Below, piece after piece: positions 36,862 to 51,700 of a stretch of DNA of 64,000 nt. Position numbers and translations under genes: made by a program. Positions within the stretch are counted from its first letter, which is position 1; every line of letters begins with the position of its first letter. The DNA lies in contig JAOVVO010000367.1 of the NCBI GenBank assembly GCA_028564675.1, forward strand, positions 1-64,000. The letters run 5' to 3'. Source of the stretch: Onchocerca lupi (Eukaryota; Nematoda; Chromadorea; Rhabditida; Onchocercidae). Under the pieces are notes generated by a model that was given only the letters and a program-made list of their open reading frames with translations, had not been told where the DNA came from and made no database searches.

Positions 36862-36993
36862 CTTGCTGAAAAGCTTGAAAGTGAGAAAATGGATGCATTT
36901 TGCATAGATACGTTATTCCATTGCAAATGCCATATGGAACATTTCGCTTTAACCGATTCACGCTGGACCGAAGATGAAGGATTCAAAATCTAA
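36862..36993 (+). pseudogene. Protein-like fragment, unidentified
   Basis: A 43-codon open frame reads LAEKLESEKMDAFCIDTL, then FHCKCHMEHFALTDSRW and TEDEGFKI before a stop. It is much less T-rich than neighbouring frames. It has no clear splice sites and stops precede it. It may be a decayed exon. Confidence 0.25.
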
Positions 36994-39769
36994 TAAACAT
37001 TTCTGCTTCATTATAAAGAAGACTGACGGATATACAAGAATCCATTAAACAATGGGTGAAAAGTTGATAAACTTTTCCGCTTACTTAATTATATCTTTTT
37101 CGTAATATTGTATCATTTCCAGCGATCTTAGCAATTTCGTTGAAAAAATATGTCTCTTTTATCGAAAATAATGCTAAACAATCATTCTTCTTAATAAATC
37201 CGAAAAGCAAAAAATACGGAAGTTCCACAGCAGTAAAACTTATCACTTCGTTTTCTGACTCTTACCGGTTATTTTAATGGAACATGAAACTGACGTAAAA
37301 TGAAAATATAGAAAAACCGCTTGAAAATAACGAGTATGTTTTGATACAAAACTGATCTATTCTGAGATGATTTATATTAATTACAGATCAAAAATCGTCT
37401 CAATAAATCATCCGTATAATCATTGATAAAATTCGAAAAAGGAAGACAATCCAATTTCTCTTTTCCGAACTTTTACAATTCAGCCTTCGATTGCTCCTTG
37501 TGTTTAGCAATGAAACGATAGATATTACTATTAGTAATTGATAATGAAGCCTGAATCCTATTTATGATGATGTCAACAATAGCGCTATTAAAGAGAATGA
37601 TTGTCCTGGATGGTACGACATCCCTGGCAATTCTAAAGATTTACTAGATGAGCTGAAATTTCAACAGCGGAAGACCAAATAAATTCGATTTATCGAAGTG
37701 AAGGATTCCCCGCATGAAAAGGCAAGATTTCCGATGAAAAGCTATGCAGACAGACTTAAGACTTCAATATAATAGGTGTCGAAATCCCCAAAATGACAAA
37801 TATATCCAAAAAATTTGACCAATGGATTGAAAAAAAATCTATATTCTATGATCGAATTATAGAAGACCCAAAATACGGGGGAATCACAAACCTTTAGCTG
37901 AAATTATCTTTCTATTTCCAAAATTTATCTTAGAATTTAATAGAGGAAAATTAGAAATCCTCAAGGAATCGTACTCCTAATCTCTATTGTTTGGATTATT
38001 CAATCTCATAGATAATGGAATATAAATGAGGGGGAAGGATGTGTTAAGTAGACCATTTGCACGAACCGAAAAGTCCATTTCAAAAAGATTTTAACAAAGC
38101 AGATGTGTGATTTGATATATTCTTCTTAATTATTATCGAGGATCAGCCAGAGTTATTCGAAATAAATGTCATCCGACAGGAAATCCTACTTCCTAACAGG
38201 AATCTTTATCAATAGCATTCTATGCATTTCTTTTTAGTTTGTCTATTTTTCTTTATTTCTATGGCACTGATTGCTTTATTGTCAATTTAACAAGCATATG
38301 CACATATTTTTAAAATGAAAAAGAAACTCCTAAAGTGAAGGAATTTTTCAACACAATTACCAAAAAATTTGAAGAAAAATCGAAATATTACAAATAGGCG
38401 AGGAAACGAGAATAAAATACAGTTATAGAAGATAAATACTTATTCTAAAATATTGTCTGAAGATTTATATTCCTCTAAATATAGAAATTGTTTTAAGAAA
38501 CAGCTTCTCCATTAATATCATGCAAAGATATGAATCTTTAAAAAAATCGTGGGATTCTTCCCTAAAATTTTTTTGAAATTCTTTAAAAATCAATTTTCTA
38601 AATAGTCAAGATTAACAAGGAAAGAAAAAAATATGATGTCAAGATGAATTAAAATTTCCAGAGGGGATAAAAGAATACTCTTTACTTCCTTTCAGATGAC
38701 AAAAAATGGCTGTCCTTCGAAATCAAATTTATTTCCATCATCCGATTTCCGTGATATAACTGCTTTAAGAAGCCTAACATTCAATAAAGCCTATTTCTGA
38801 TTTCACCGATTCATTATTTTTTATTTTCACTATAAATATGAAAAAAATAATAAAGATTCGACGAAATGAGAGATGAGATCTACTACAAAGCCAGAGAAAT
38901 ACACTAGCAGAGATTAAAAATCCAACATAGTATAAAGCGGCGCTATGGCAGTTCCTAATGAATTTCTCAAAAACCTGAATTTTGGAAATTTTTTATCTCT
39001 AAATAAGTTCGAATTCCCTTTTCACATAATTCAAAAATATGGGATATATGACAATCCTTTTCTTTTCAAATTTGAAAAAATGATCCATAGCTTAACATGC
39101 TGGAATATAAGTAATCAAAAATCCCACGTAAATTGAAGATTGGACAAGCAATAAAAAAGATTTTAAAAAAATTATGAAGTGTCAATAGAGAAAGTAGAAA
39201 TGAAAATAAATGCCTTTTAGGCTCACCGTATTCACAAACTAGCATATACATAGAAAAGTATTGATGAATTCACAAACGCAGCACATATATATAAATGAAT
39301 TGGTGCACAGTTACTATACATCTTCCAAAAGTTTCACCTGTCGTTTTTGAATCACAAAAAGTGCAAGTATGGATAAAGTTTCGAGCTATAAATAGGAATC
39401 AAAAAACTCTAGACGAATTTTTCGGTATGCATATATGCTTTCCTAGTTTTCTTTTTTTAATTTGTTTAAAATCAGAGATATATCCGTAATCTGAAGTGAA
39501 TCAAAAAGAAGACGAGGAAGCGAGTAGGAAGGTTAAAAATCGAGACATTACAGAAGTTGAATAACTATATTTCTCACCTGTTTTGCAGCTCGAATATACC
39601 GTTAAAATAGAGAAAAAGAAGTGAATACACAGTAAAATTTAAAATAACAGCAGGATTGCAATTTTCAAATAATTTTAAAAGTTTGCAAATAATACAGCAA
39701 AATCTAAAATAATATATTTCGGTATTTAAACGATAAGTTCCATACAAACAAGACAAAATTTTGCTCGAA
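36994..39769. other. Intergenic, downstream of TACC gene
   Basis: Apart from the fragment at 37548-37773, no supported gene. Open frames near 38945-39136 and 39295-39489 (+) have ATG starts but no recognisable content. Confidence 0.45.
37548..37773 (+). pseudogene. Protein-like fragment, unidentified
   Basis: A frame with one internal stop reads SLNPIYDDVNNSAIKEND, CPGWYDIPGNSKDLLDE, LKFQQRKTK, stop, then RFIEVKDSPHEKARFPMKS. Tyr-rich acidic motifs (NPIYDD, GWYDIPG) look like real coding sequence. No start or splice sites are found. It is on the same strand as the 36862-36993 fragment and could come from the same decayed gene or an insertion. Confidence 0.3.
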
Positions 39770-42700
39770 TCAAGCATCTACTGCAGCATCATTTGCCTCC
39801 GCTTTCGTAATTACTTCTTCAAATATTGCCGTCATACTTTCCAGTTCTTTTTGCTACAAATAAATAAACAAATCCATTTAAAATAAAATTAAAAAAACCA
39901 TGCAAAATTTATATTTAAAAGAATAAAACAAGAACAGCGAATGCATTGCATCCAAATTAGATGAATTTACAATAAGACAGTCCTGAAGTGCGCTAACTTA
40001 ATAAATGGATGATTCGAATTATTATAGATAATCTAAAAATGATTCCAGATAACACCTAATAAGCTAATAATGATATCCCCCTAAAGCAAAAAGTCTCTTG
40101 TCTTAAGAATCAATGAGCACTATTCCACATACATAATTTTATAACAAAAAATTATATGAAGGATGAATGAAATATATTGTTCTTAACTTTTAAGTCTTTT
40201 GCTGGCTCTAGCTTCGATCTAGGTGACAAGAGAATGGGATACCAAAACTTCAATCGCAGTGTCCTTTAAATCGTAAAAGATGCAATGCATAATACTATTA
40301 GTAATAATCTTTTCCTTCATTTTTCTTCTTTTCTCTTGTCACCTAATTCCCTATTAACCATTATCATCTTTGCAAATAGTATGACAAACTATTTTTTGGA
40401 TGACTAAAGTAGAGAAAGGCCCTTTAATGGCAAAATAACACATCTACTTAAAGTGTGACAGAAAAATCGTATGTAAAGCAGGTGCAAGATTGCATGTTCT
40501 ATTCCCTTTTTTTTACGTGCAGAAAAAACAAACACTAATTTTTGGATCAAGATAAAACAGTAGAAGGGATCTGAAATTTAGATTTAATACATCTGCTCGG
40601 TTCTGTAGATGATGCATTTTGCGATAGCGATAAAAATTACATCAACAAATTCTTCTACTTAAAGTTTCATTTTCACTTTTAAAATTTTATTCTCATCTCA
40701 TTATGCAGTTTATTCTCTAATTTATCACTACATTCCTTTCAAATTTTATAGTTTCTAGCTATGACTTCTAATTTTCTTGCGCTGCAAGTAAAAAAAAATA
40801 CGCCAAAATAGACAAAACAAAGTGCAGAAAACTGAAAGAACAGCTAATATGACTAAAGAGTTTTAAATTAAGCATAATGGATAAATAAACAGTTCTAAAT
40901 TATTTGAATAGAATAGCGGTATTGAATTACGTAAGTCAAATAACTGAAACTAAAACTAAACAGAACCAGGATTAGTTGCAGAGAATAATTTCAAGTTCTG
41001 CATTTCTTGTTATATAATCCAAATTACATTAACATTCACATCTATGATCAAAAATAGCCCTTCTCATACGCTATTAAGATAAATTTAATTCTTTTCTACT
41101 TCTAATTTCAAATTTATTCAAATTTTTGTTAATGCCTTTCCCTTTTCTAATTTGCTGTGGAACGAACAAATCTAATACAGAAATAACTCTATATCAGTTT
41201 AGAACAGACCAATAAATCTGTAATTATCATATGCAAATTGAATTGGGATAATTTAAATTTATGAATATGATCTTCAAAAGTAAATCTCTTCCACCATCCC
41301 ATTAACTGCAAATATACCGTGACTTACTCTAGCTTCCAGACTCACAGTCAAACTATTGATCTTTGATTCCTGATGTTTCACTTTCAAGCGCAAACCAAGT
41401 GTATCTGCTTCATGTTGCTTTATCAGTCGATCGATTTCGTTATTTGCGCTGTAAAATTATCCATTAACATAATCTTGACACAGGGACCATAAAAATTTCA
41501 TTTACAATAATTGAAAAATAATTTACAACATAAAGCACAAATACATTTTTTTCAAAAAATTAAGTGACTTATGTTAACGCTATACCAAAACAAAACAAAA
41601 AATTTGGTAAAATTATTCAAATATTCATAAGATGACAATCGGAATAAAGTACTTAATGTACTACAACAATATATTTCCTTTAATTTTCATACAATGAATT
41701 TGCTGCTGATGGAGCCAGCTACAGCTCAGCATATGTTTCTTGAAAAGGTTTAAGAAAGACATTAGCCATTTAATTATTCATTTCAATCCATTCTTGCTTG
41801 GGATACCAAATAAACTAAACAATTCTATATCAACGTGACACAAAACATTTCAATTACCTAGAACAAGTAATGTATTACTAATTAGTGAGGTTGTTATCCA
41901 ATTTAAATACAAAACTGAATTAGTTAAGTTCATAATGTTTAGCATGGAGAAATGGGATAAAATGAATATATATTTTATGTTTGAACAGTTAATTAAAGAC
42001 TAACAGATCAAGCTGCTCTTCAGCATTTCGTCGGAGCATTTCAAATTTCTCAGCAAGAACTGAATATCTCCTTGCCATTTCTTCAGATGAGCTTTTGACA
42101 CTTTCTTCATTCTGAAAACAGAAGTTTACAGTTCTTAAAACCCAATATTCAGTGCAAATATCTTTCACTTATTCGATAGATAATATAGCTGCGCATTAAG
42201 GTCTTCTGAAAGTAACTTATAACGGCAATTATGAAACAGTCAATTAAACTTACTAGTCAATCAAATCTGAATGGGACAGATCGAATGAATTTTTCGAATA
42301 ACAAATCTTAATATGGGCCCGATTAAATCTTTTAGGAATTACTTCTCACTGCTTCAATACTACACAGCCGGAACCAATTAAAGATCTCAATAAAATGTTC
42401 AGTTAAAATGAGGAATTTTCATTATCAACTAAATATGTAATGATACATTTACCTATTACCCAATAAAAAAGTTCATGTATCATAACGAAATCTCATAAAA
42501 GGACTGATCGATATCGCTAGCGAAAAACTGTGAAAAGGCAAAAAATAAAAAGAAAACGCACTCGCTTAATTTCAACACTTGTTTGTCGTAATTTTTCATA
42601 ACGTCTGAAGAGTTCACTGTAACTTGTTTCCAGTGAATTCACTTCCTCTGCTAGCTGATCTCGTTCTTTAATTAGTTGGGTGACATCATCCGGTGACAAA

Positions 42701-45700
42701 TTTCTTTCTGGACCTGGTCTCCCCACTGATTTTGATCCACCTAAGCTATTTTTCTCTGCAATTTTAATATTTCAAGATTTATACATGTTTCTATGAGTAA
42801 AACAATCATAAATTTAAGTTCGTACTTCTTCAGAAAATTGACGAATTATTATTGGTTCATTCCTCAACCTCCAAACATCAATATAAACCTAAATTAGCAA
42901 TAGAATATATCTGAATATATAGCGCCGACTAAAAGAACCACAAGAGAATTGCTTCCGATGTTGGCCAAGCATTAACATTTTAACCTATATTATTCTTTTA
43001 TTTAATTGTAAGTTTTTTCTATCCAGCATTTGAGCTGCTGCTATATGTGACAGTTTTTTCTCTTTGGAATGGCCGTACGATTATTTCCGTTTAACAATAC
43101 ATGCAGCTCTGATTTACTATTGTCATTTATCACTGAACTTACATTCTTCCATAATCACAACGACGACATTAACTGCATTCATTCTGTGGAAAGTTGAAGA
43201 AGTATAAAAATGCGTACCAAATTTCACCCTTCTCTCACAACCTTATCTGATCATCAAAAATGAAATAAAAGTTCTCACCATCAGAATTTTTCTTCTTCAG
43301 TTCTTCCACAAATTCTTGCACTAATTTTTCATATTCAGCCATAGCTAATAATCGTTCAGCAGCTTTCTGCTCCAGTGGTTCGTTACGCTTTTGCTCATAT
43401 GTAAGCAATTGAGTCAACTGAAAAACCGTTCCGTTATACAGCTCACTAAATCAATTTCATCAAAACTGAAAAGTCCTTAAAATAATTTGCTAAATCACAG
43501 CACTCGTCAAATTACGATTTTTTTTTTTTTTAGCTAAAACGCAAAAAAAAGTTATTAAGTAATTAAATAATAAATAAATTATGTGTATATAGAAAATGCT
43601 ATTTTTCTAGCAATAAACAACTGACAGACAATTTCAACTGATTAAGATTAACGATCAAGAGATATTGTTCATTTATCAGTTAATCGGCAATTAAAATGAT
43701 GGGGTATATTTATTAGTATTCATAAATCGCACAACAAAAACATAAATTTGAAACGACATATTTTATTCGAGAAGCCACACTCTCAAACAATTTTGGTCTT
43801 CTCTGACCATCGTAAAACAATGAGTCACATGTAGTTCCTTCATATGAGACCAGCCCACGTACAACCTTCATGCAATATTGTCGTAAATCTCGTTATTAAA
43901 ATTCTTTAACCTTTTCATTTTTAGCAGTCCATTCTTTCTCCCTTGTAGCAACAATTGCTTGTACACGTCGTACAAGTTCGGTAGCGGGATCGTCTGAATT
44001 CATCTGTAATCAGTTCTTCCTCGGTCTCACTTAAATCATGCTATAGATTTGAATTACCATTTAATTCAAATAATGTAACATCTCTCTACCAAAATCATTC
44101 TATAATTACCAACATTTTCGAAAAAGAATGCACTTAAACTTAAGTTTAATATTAAACTATTTTTTTAAGTATTGTAAATGAAATAAAATACGAGAATTTT
44201 AAATAAAGAGATGACAGCCTTTACTTACCCAAAACTGCGGAGAAATGTGGTAGATATAGGGATAAAAGTAAACGCTTTTTTAATAAGAAAGGCAACTCTT
44301 AACAAGAATATTAAATGATGTTTCTGTTTTATAGTATTACCAGTTTTCTACTAAAAAAACTAAAAAGGTTGTTATAAAAAAAAAAAGAAAAAAAAAACAC
44401 CAACTTGTTTCACTTCATTATATGCAGCCGTTATATCGAGGCTTACTTGGCTTTGGACCGTAATGGTTCGCTGCCGCACACGCTGTAACGATTTTCGTTC
44501 TTCCCTACAAGAGCACAAAATCTAGACTTCCATTTAATCAGAAAAAGAATTTTGCGAAACTTCTCAACATTATATCAGAAATCACTTACTTTTGAGAATT
44601 TTCCGGATTATGGACAGAACCCTGTGTAGCAACTGCAGTATCAGAAATGAGAGCAGTATTTGTGTTAATAACTGGAATACAAGGAGTAATATTTGGTGGT
44701 GCTACAACTGGCTGGGTTACACCCCGCACTGAAACTGTTGTAATTCCAGGTTGCTGCTGCTGTTGTAACTGAGGGGTGACTTTCGGTGCAGATGTTTGCT
44801 GCGGAATAAGCTTTGTTGCTGCATCTTGTTGCTGCACTGATCTTGGTGATACAGCTTGTTGGATTATTTGTGATCGTGATACAATCATTGACTGCTGTCC
44901 TGCAATCGTCGACTGTTGTCCCTGAGGAGATTGTGGTGGAGCATAATTTGAAGTACTGGTTACAACTGGTGGAAGAAGCGGTTGTCCTGTAGGAATACTT
45001 ACTGGAAGTTAATATATTTTGACATTATTATTACAACCTAAAATTCTACAACAGATTTCGTCGAAATTAAATCTATCGACTACAAAATTTTTTTCTTACA
45101 GTTATTGGATAATAGCAACACTATTGTCAACAGTGAAATGATTTTATGAATCTATGATTAAGAAGATTAGCAGTATCTACAAAGAAGCAAAGAAAAAAAG
45201 AAAAAAGAAAAAAAAAACTGAAAAATGCTAACATATTGCTGAAAAAAAGAATTGAATTGAATTAAATTCAATTACGTGGAATATTCAAAAAATTTTCCGA
45301 AGCTTTCATCCTTTAAAATCATCAGAGTCATAAAATGATGCTGTTGACATTATTACAATGTGACCATAAAACACACCATCTGATGAAATAACTGTTACCG
45401 CTTCCGAAACATTAACATAATCTCTTCAAAGCTCGAACTTGAATAAAAAGAAACTTACTTGTATTAGCAGCAACCGTATCTGCAGTTGTAGATTCTGACA
45501 CAGTTTTCGATAACGGCGCAACGGCTGCTTCTGGTAATTGTTGGGTTCGCATTTTTGACGAACGTGTAATTGTTCTTGAATCTATGCTGCAATAAAGATT
45601 TTACGATGAGAAACCATACAAAAGCCACGTCATCTCCGAATCTTCTAAGAATAAAGTAAATAAGGACAAATTCCTAATAAATAATAAAATTCGGAAAATA

Positions 45701-48700
45701 TTAAAAAATGCAAGAGAAAAGAATTTAAACACAGATCTGTTATCACCAATATCAAAAATAAATAACAGAAAAATAACTGATTTGACTAATGATTATTCTA
45801 CCCACATGATAAGAACTGATATTAAACCATGATCATCCGCATAAAAGCCTAATTTTGAATTGCTTTGTAGAAAAAAAAAAAAGAGAAGGAAAAAAAGATA
45901 AAATTCTATGCATTGAAATTCCAAAATTTCAAGGATTTAATGGGCAAAAAGAAATGCAGCAGTATAAATTAATGAAGCGTATATCTTTGCTACTAAATGT
46001 CACAATACTTGAGAAATGTAAAAAGAAAAGAAAACAGTTTCAGAAAGCGAATGTCAACTTCCATTCAATATGCGGTCAGCGCCGTCACTGAGTCAAAGAA
46101 AGGAGAATGAACTCAACAATGTAATTATCCACTCCAAAAGGGTTCTATAAATTGTCACAAGCAGAATATGACCTGCGTAATATACTACGGAAGTGCCTGA
46201 TATTTAATCTGCAAACGTAACAAGTATTAACTGTAGCTATATGATTTGTAAATGCTACTTTTCAAATCTGCTATAATTTTGTGATGTAAATTTAAATTCT
46301 GGGGGGAATAAATTGATCGTCAAGCAAAAGTACCCAACTGATGCATCACAAAGTTAGAAGAACAAACTTTCTTAAATATAGAAAGTTTGTTTTACTATAA
46401 GTAGTCGATTAGCTAATTAATTAAAATGTTTAATTATATAAATACACATAATTCAATTATATGAATAAGTATTATAAATAATGTTTGCATGAAAATCTGC
46501 AAAATCGAAATTAATTTGACGTTTTATGGATGTTTATTTCAAGAAAAAAGTATTAACATATTAATTAGAGACTACGATTTAGGTAATCTAGCAGTGCAGA
46601 AGCTATGCTAACTTGCAAATCTGAATAACAAAATGTAGAGAACAACTTTTCATTTGAGATTATTTGTCATTGTTTAAAGACAAAAGGACAAAAATAGATA
46701 CGGTGAAGAAAAAAAAAAGGAAAGCTTAAACACTGTTAATATTCAAGATCTATGATCACGACGAAATCTTCAACTCTGTTCAGAAAATACCTTTTACGCT
46801 CCCTATCCAAATATTCAGAGTGTATTTTACCATGCGAAAAGCATAAACTTTGAGATATCGTAAAGGGTAATGGAAAAATGGCCAGCGAAGTATTACTCTT
46901 ACGCTTTCTGCGCTAAGCCGAGAAAAACTTATGTCATTCGCTTTCCGTACTACTTAAAATTCAAATTGTCTTTAATTTTAGTGTGAAACACAAGTAAAGA
47001 TAAACAGAATATGATTCCGATATAATCCTATTTGAGCTTAATTGGACAGTTTCTGTCGGGAAAATCCGAAAGATGTAATCAGATGTATATAAGAATATTT
47101 AAAGTCAAATAGCGGGAAGATGTAGACGAAATCAAAGGATGCAATCATAATAAACAAGAAATGTTAAATACCAAATGAAGTCACGACAATTATTGGAAAC
47201 AAGGAGTATTGTGGCGTGACATGATTTCAAAGGGAGCAAAACCGATAAGTATATTTACCACCAAAATGTTTCGATTCACTACATATACAAAATGAGGCCA
47301 ATCAATCATGACGCGACACTTGGAGATCAGGTAAGCGAGACTTTTTAAGTCCCGAAAGGATTTAAAAGGTCCGGATTTTGGAGTTGAAGGAAATTCAAGT
47401 TCAAGTTTTTCCACCGACACAGCAATAGCAACTATTCGGAGTTCAGAGCAATAAAGCAATTCGACAATTCAGAGTGAGCAGTATTCTTCTCTACGACCGA
47501 CAAAAGAAAGAAGGGATAATCCAGTGATCAACTTGCATGGATATTCTCTAATATTGTTTGTTACGAAGAATTACTCTTCCTGTATTTAATCCTATAAAAC
47601 TTTTCTCAACAGGATTCGTCTCTGTCATACAACACATATAAAAAACTTTTCTGACAGTTTCCATAATCTATCCAATCCCAAAACTATTCAACTCCCCTCT
47701 TCTTTCAATCTTTATAATATTTATATTAATTTCGAAGACACTAAATAGTTCTCACAGGATTAAATACAGTAGAAAATTTAGTATTATTACATCTATTCTG
47801 AAGTCATCATCATCTAAGCCTGCAAAAGTAGCATTCTTTACATCTTATGATGCTGCTGAAATTCAAAACTTCCAGTGCGTAATTTATGCATCATTTCTAA
47901 CTGCAATTTGAAGTTAACGTTTACTTTTAAAAACAAATTTTATAAATGATATAATTGAAAATGGCATTCATGAAATGTCACAGTTGAATAGATTTGAAAA
48001 ATTATATGTGGGTATTCCAATATTCCAATATTTAATTCCTCTCTCTCATTTCTTTTCCCTTTCTCTGACGTTAAAGTAAGTAGTTGTTAGTAAAATTTTC
48101 GAAATATGGTTAGAATTCGAAACAGAATCAAATGTATATACCGAGAAAGAAAAAGGGACAAAAGGATGAAAGACTGATACTATCGACAAATAAATGGTGT
48201 ATCAGATGTTCCCGACAATATATATTTTAATCAGCATATCAATCTCTCATTTGCCTAGTAGAATCAATATCATCGCAATTACATCTACTATTTATCATTA
48301 TCACCATCAATATTACTGTTTGATAAAAACATGCGAATCCTGGAGTTCATAATAAAATCTAATAATCATTATTCGACGAGATTTTCAGAACCGATTATCT
48401 GCTATATGTATTTTTTTTCTGATTAGTTGAGATCTTCCCTCAGTGATAACAATGTAAGAGCTCATCATTAGTATGATGTATGGTTAATGTAATGAACGAT
48501 ACAAACTACTGCACTAAAAATCCAAGGATTCAGAATATAAAAATTAAATGGATTAGCCGGAATTTTTAAAAGTAAAATATTCGAAATATTTAACATTGCT
48601 TTCTTAAATTTATCTAACTTCTTGGAAAATATTTATTTTTCCTAATAACTCGAATATGCCAAATTGCACTAAAGAAAACTGAGAAATATCTACAAAAAAA

Positions 48701-51700
48701 AAAAAGAATGGATGTATACGTTTACTTATCCTGTCAATTGAAATTATAAAACATTCATGAACAAATCATCGCTCAAGCAAACAAGTATGGTTAGAGTCTT
48801 AAGGACAATAAAAGAGAGAATGATAGATACTGAATTTACGAAATATATGATACAATTCAAGAAAAAAAAAATATATGTCTCTTATTAACAAATTTCGGAT
48901 ATAAAAAGCAACGAAGAAACATATAGAAGGAGAGTGACAAGCGTGACAAGTTTTAGAAAAAAGTCCGTGAGAACACAATTTATAATACTGCAGTTGAAAT
49001 TTTCTACTTTTTTCTTTTTTTTTTTTTATTTTTTTAGATTTAAACAGAAGAATGCGAAACTTTCAACAGTTGTTCTATCTTCATCTACGATAGTGAAAGT
49101 ATTCCTGCGATGAATTAATAACATAGCTGATATCCTGTATTCTTCTTAGAATATTTGGAGTAATTCATTTCATTTAAAAAATATTCGCATTCGAGCATAG
49201 TTCCAAGCTATTTTGTTTCACAGTAGTTGCAAAAATTATTATAATTGGATTTCATTTTCTGTTATCTATCTGCAAAATATGGCACCAATTTCTGAATTCT
49301 GGACAAAACCTGCTGATAAGATTCCTATGAGCAATATGATAACAATGATAAACTGAAACTGTTATGAGCTTGTCTATTTCAAATCCGAATCCAAAATTCA
49401 AAATAAAGCACTAAATCGAGACTAAGCTTGCAGGAATATAAACAAAAAAGACAATTCACACTTTCATACAGACTTACAAGTGTCAAGAATATTTCTTTAA
49501 GAATCTAATCCTGTAAAAATTGAATTATGAAGATAAAAAACTCATTCATTTAATTAGATTGATAACCTCTCCAGACTTCATGAAAAAAAAAAATGAAGAT
49601 TTGAACCAACCTAAGAGGTGGTTTACGGGGTGTTTCAAATTGAATTGTCGTTGCCTTAGATTCATCAAATTTATTTGCTATCCTTTCGGTAGAATTCTGA
49701 CTTTCTTCGGATAGTGGCATTGTAACCGGAAGATCCACAAGTGCGCCTGATGGCACCTCCATGCTTTCCAGTTCTTCCATTTTACTTCCAATCATCGACT
49801 TCACTCCGATCGTTTCGCTAGACTGCTGCTCTTCTTTTGGAACTGAGAAAAAATTGAACTTCCAAATATGAAATTGTTATTATCTGCATGAAAGTTTAGA
49901 TTTTTCTTTATTTAGAAATTTAAATCAGTTAGCTTTCATGAATTTTTTTGATAATACCCAGTAAAAGATTTCCGACTGATCATATAATTCATTTGCCAAT
50001 CACACAAAAAAAAAAAAAAAAAAAATTCGGCAACTATTAAAGCAATTGAAAATGTTTTCTACCTACTGTTCTCTCTACCGCTAAGCCACAATATTAATCA
50101 TAACTTCTATTCAGAATAACCAGATTATCTTGATAAGCTCTGAATCTTTGAAGCTTATTCTTAATCTGATATATGCTACGAGAATTTAAATAGATATTTC
50201 AATCTTTTACACTTTCTTTAACCCTTTATTATTAAGCATTCAAATCTCATCGCGAAATTTTTTCTAAACCAATTTAGTAGTATCATCAAAATTATCCTCT
50301 CTTCGTCTAATATTATTTTACAATATGTCCAAATCGCATCAGTATATCATATTCATTGACCACGTGGAAAGAAAGTTCAAATTTTTTGAGAAGGAACGAC
50401 AATAGCTAAGATGAATTCTTCAAGGGAGGATAAGTTTAAATTTCGAAAAAAAAAGTGAAGAAATACTTGATATAACTACTATTAACTCACAAACTTACAT
50501 TCTTTTTTCTTTTTGCCAAATAATTTCATAACGGAAACTACAGCTGACCCAGTCAGCGATAGCATTTTCAGCTCCGTTCAAAAATTAATAAGACAAACTA
50601 AAAAGCAAACTTGAAATAAACAACAGTAACATGGCTGATATGTGCAGATTATGTATATGCAAATTTATATGCAAAACATGCACATATATAAGCGAATATA
50701 TACATAGTTAGAGAGGGTTAATATTACTTGGAAATCGGATGCTACTTTTCAGGTTTAGAACCATTTTATATATTTTTTTTTCCTCTTATTCCATCCTATT
50801 TCAATTAGCTATACGTTCAGCAGAGAACCACAGCTGCATACTGGAAAATTAACACTGCACAATGGAGCGACGCACTGAACAACCATACATGGGAAAGATA
50901 TTGCAGCATGAAAAATATCCTACAATCAGAACAGATGTTGGTGACAAGGACTAATATGGTGGAAATTAAAGGAAAAAATTATAATTCTTTAATTTCTTCT
51001 GATATCATAAAATATTAGGTACTAATGTGAAAATATGAAAAATTAAAAATATCTAAATAAATTATTTAAATAAGCTATCACAAAAAGGAAAAAACAGAGA
51101 GAGGATCAGGAGGAAATTTTACATGGAAAGTAATTCTGGACAAAATTCGTTAACAAATGACCACAATCGTAACATAGTTTGGCATGATGGGATTTCTTAT
51201 AACATTATATACAAACAAAGTAGAGATGGTATATCGAAACCATCGATACTCCTTGCCTGCCCGCTCATCACCATATATAACATCATCATTTATTGCAATT
51301 ACCAAAACACAATCATTCAAAATATTCCTGTTATATCTGATTTTACGTATAATAGAAACTTTCGTTTTTGCATTTTTGTATACTAATAATTTTCACCTCA
51401 TGTTTAAGTAAATATGTGTCGAAGGAACCCGAAATATACAGACTAGTGACAAATATCTAAATATCAATGTACCCTGAACCTAGAAGAAACTAAATCAAAT
51501 TTACACCATGAGAAACTGAAAACATCGCGGAAAAACCCACGTTACCACTCTCTTTTCAGAAATCTCCTCTACATTTCGCGAAAGACTGGAATTTCTTCTG
51601 GAAGTGCAGAATAGGGAATATAGGTTTGGAACTGGGTAATTAATCGTATAAAAAATGGTAATGATAATAAAAACAAACCTGTAGTATATCAAATCAGTTC

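Noticed and set aside
47190..47459. 89-codon minus-strand frame in a TACC intron (includes FPSTPKSGPFKSF)
   Set aside because: Looks somewhat coding, but its possible donor is phase 0 while the next TACC exon needs phase 2, and no start or acceptor is convincing.
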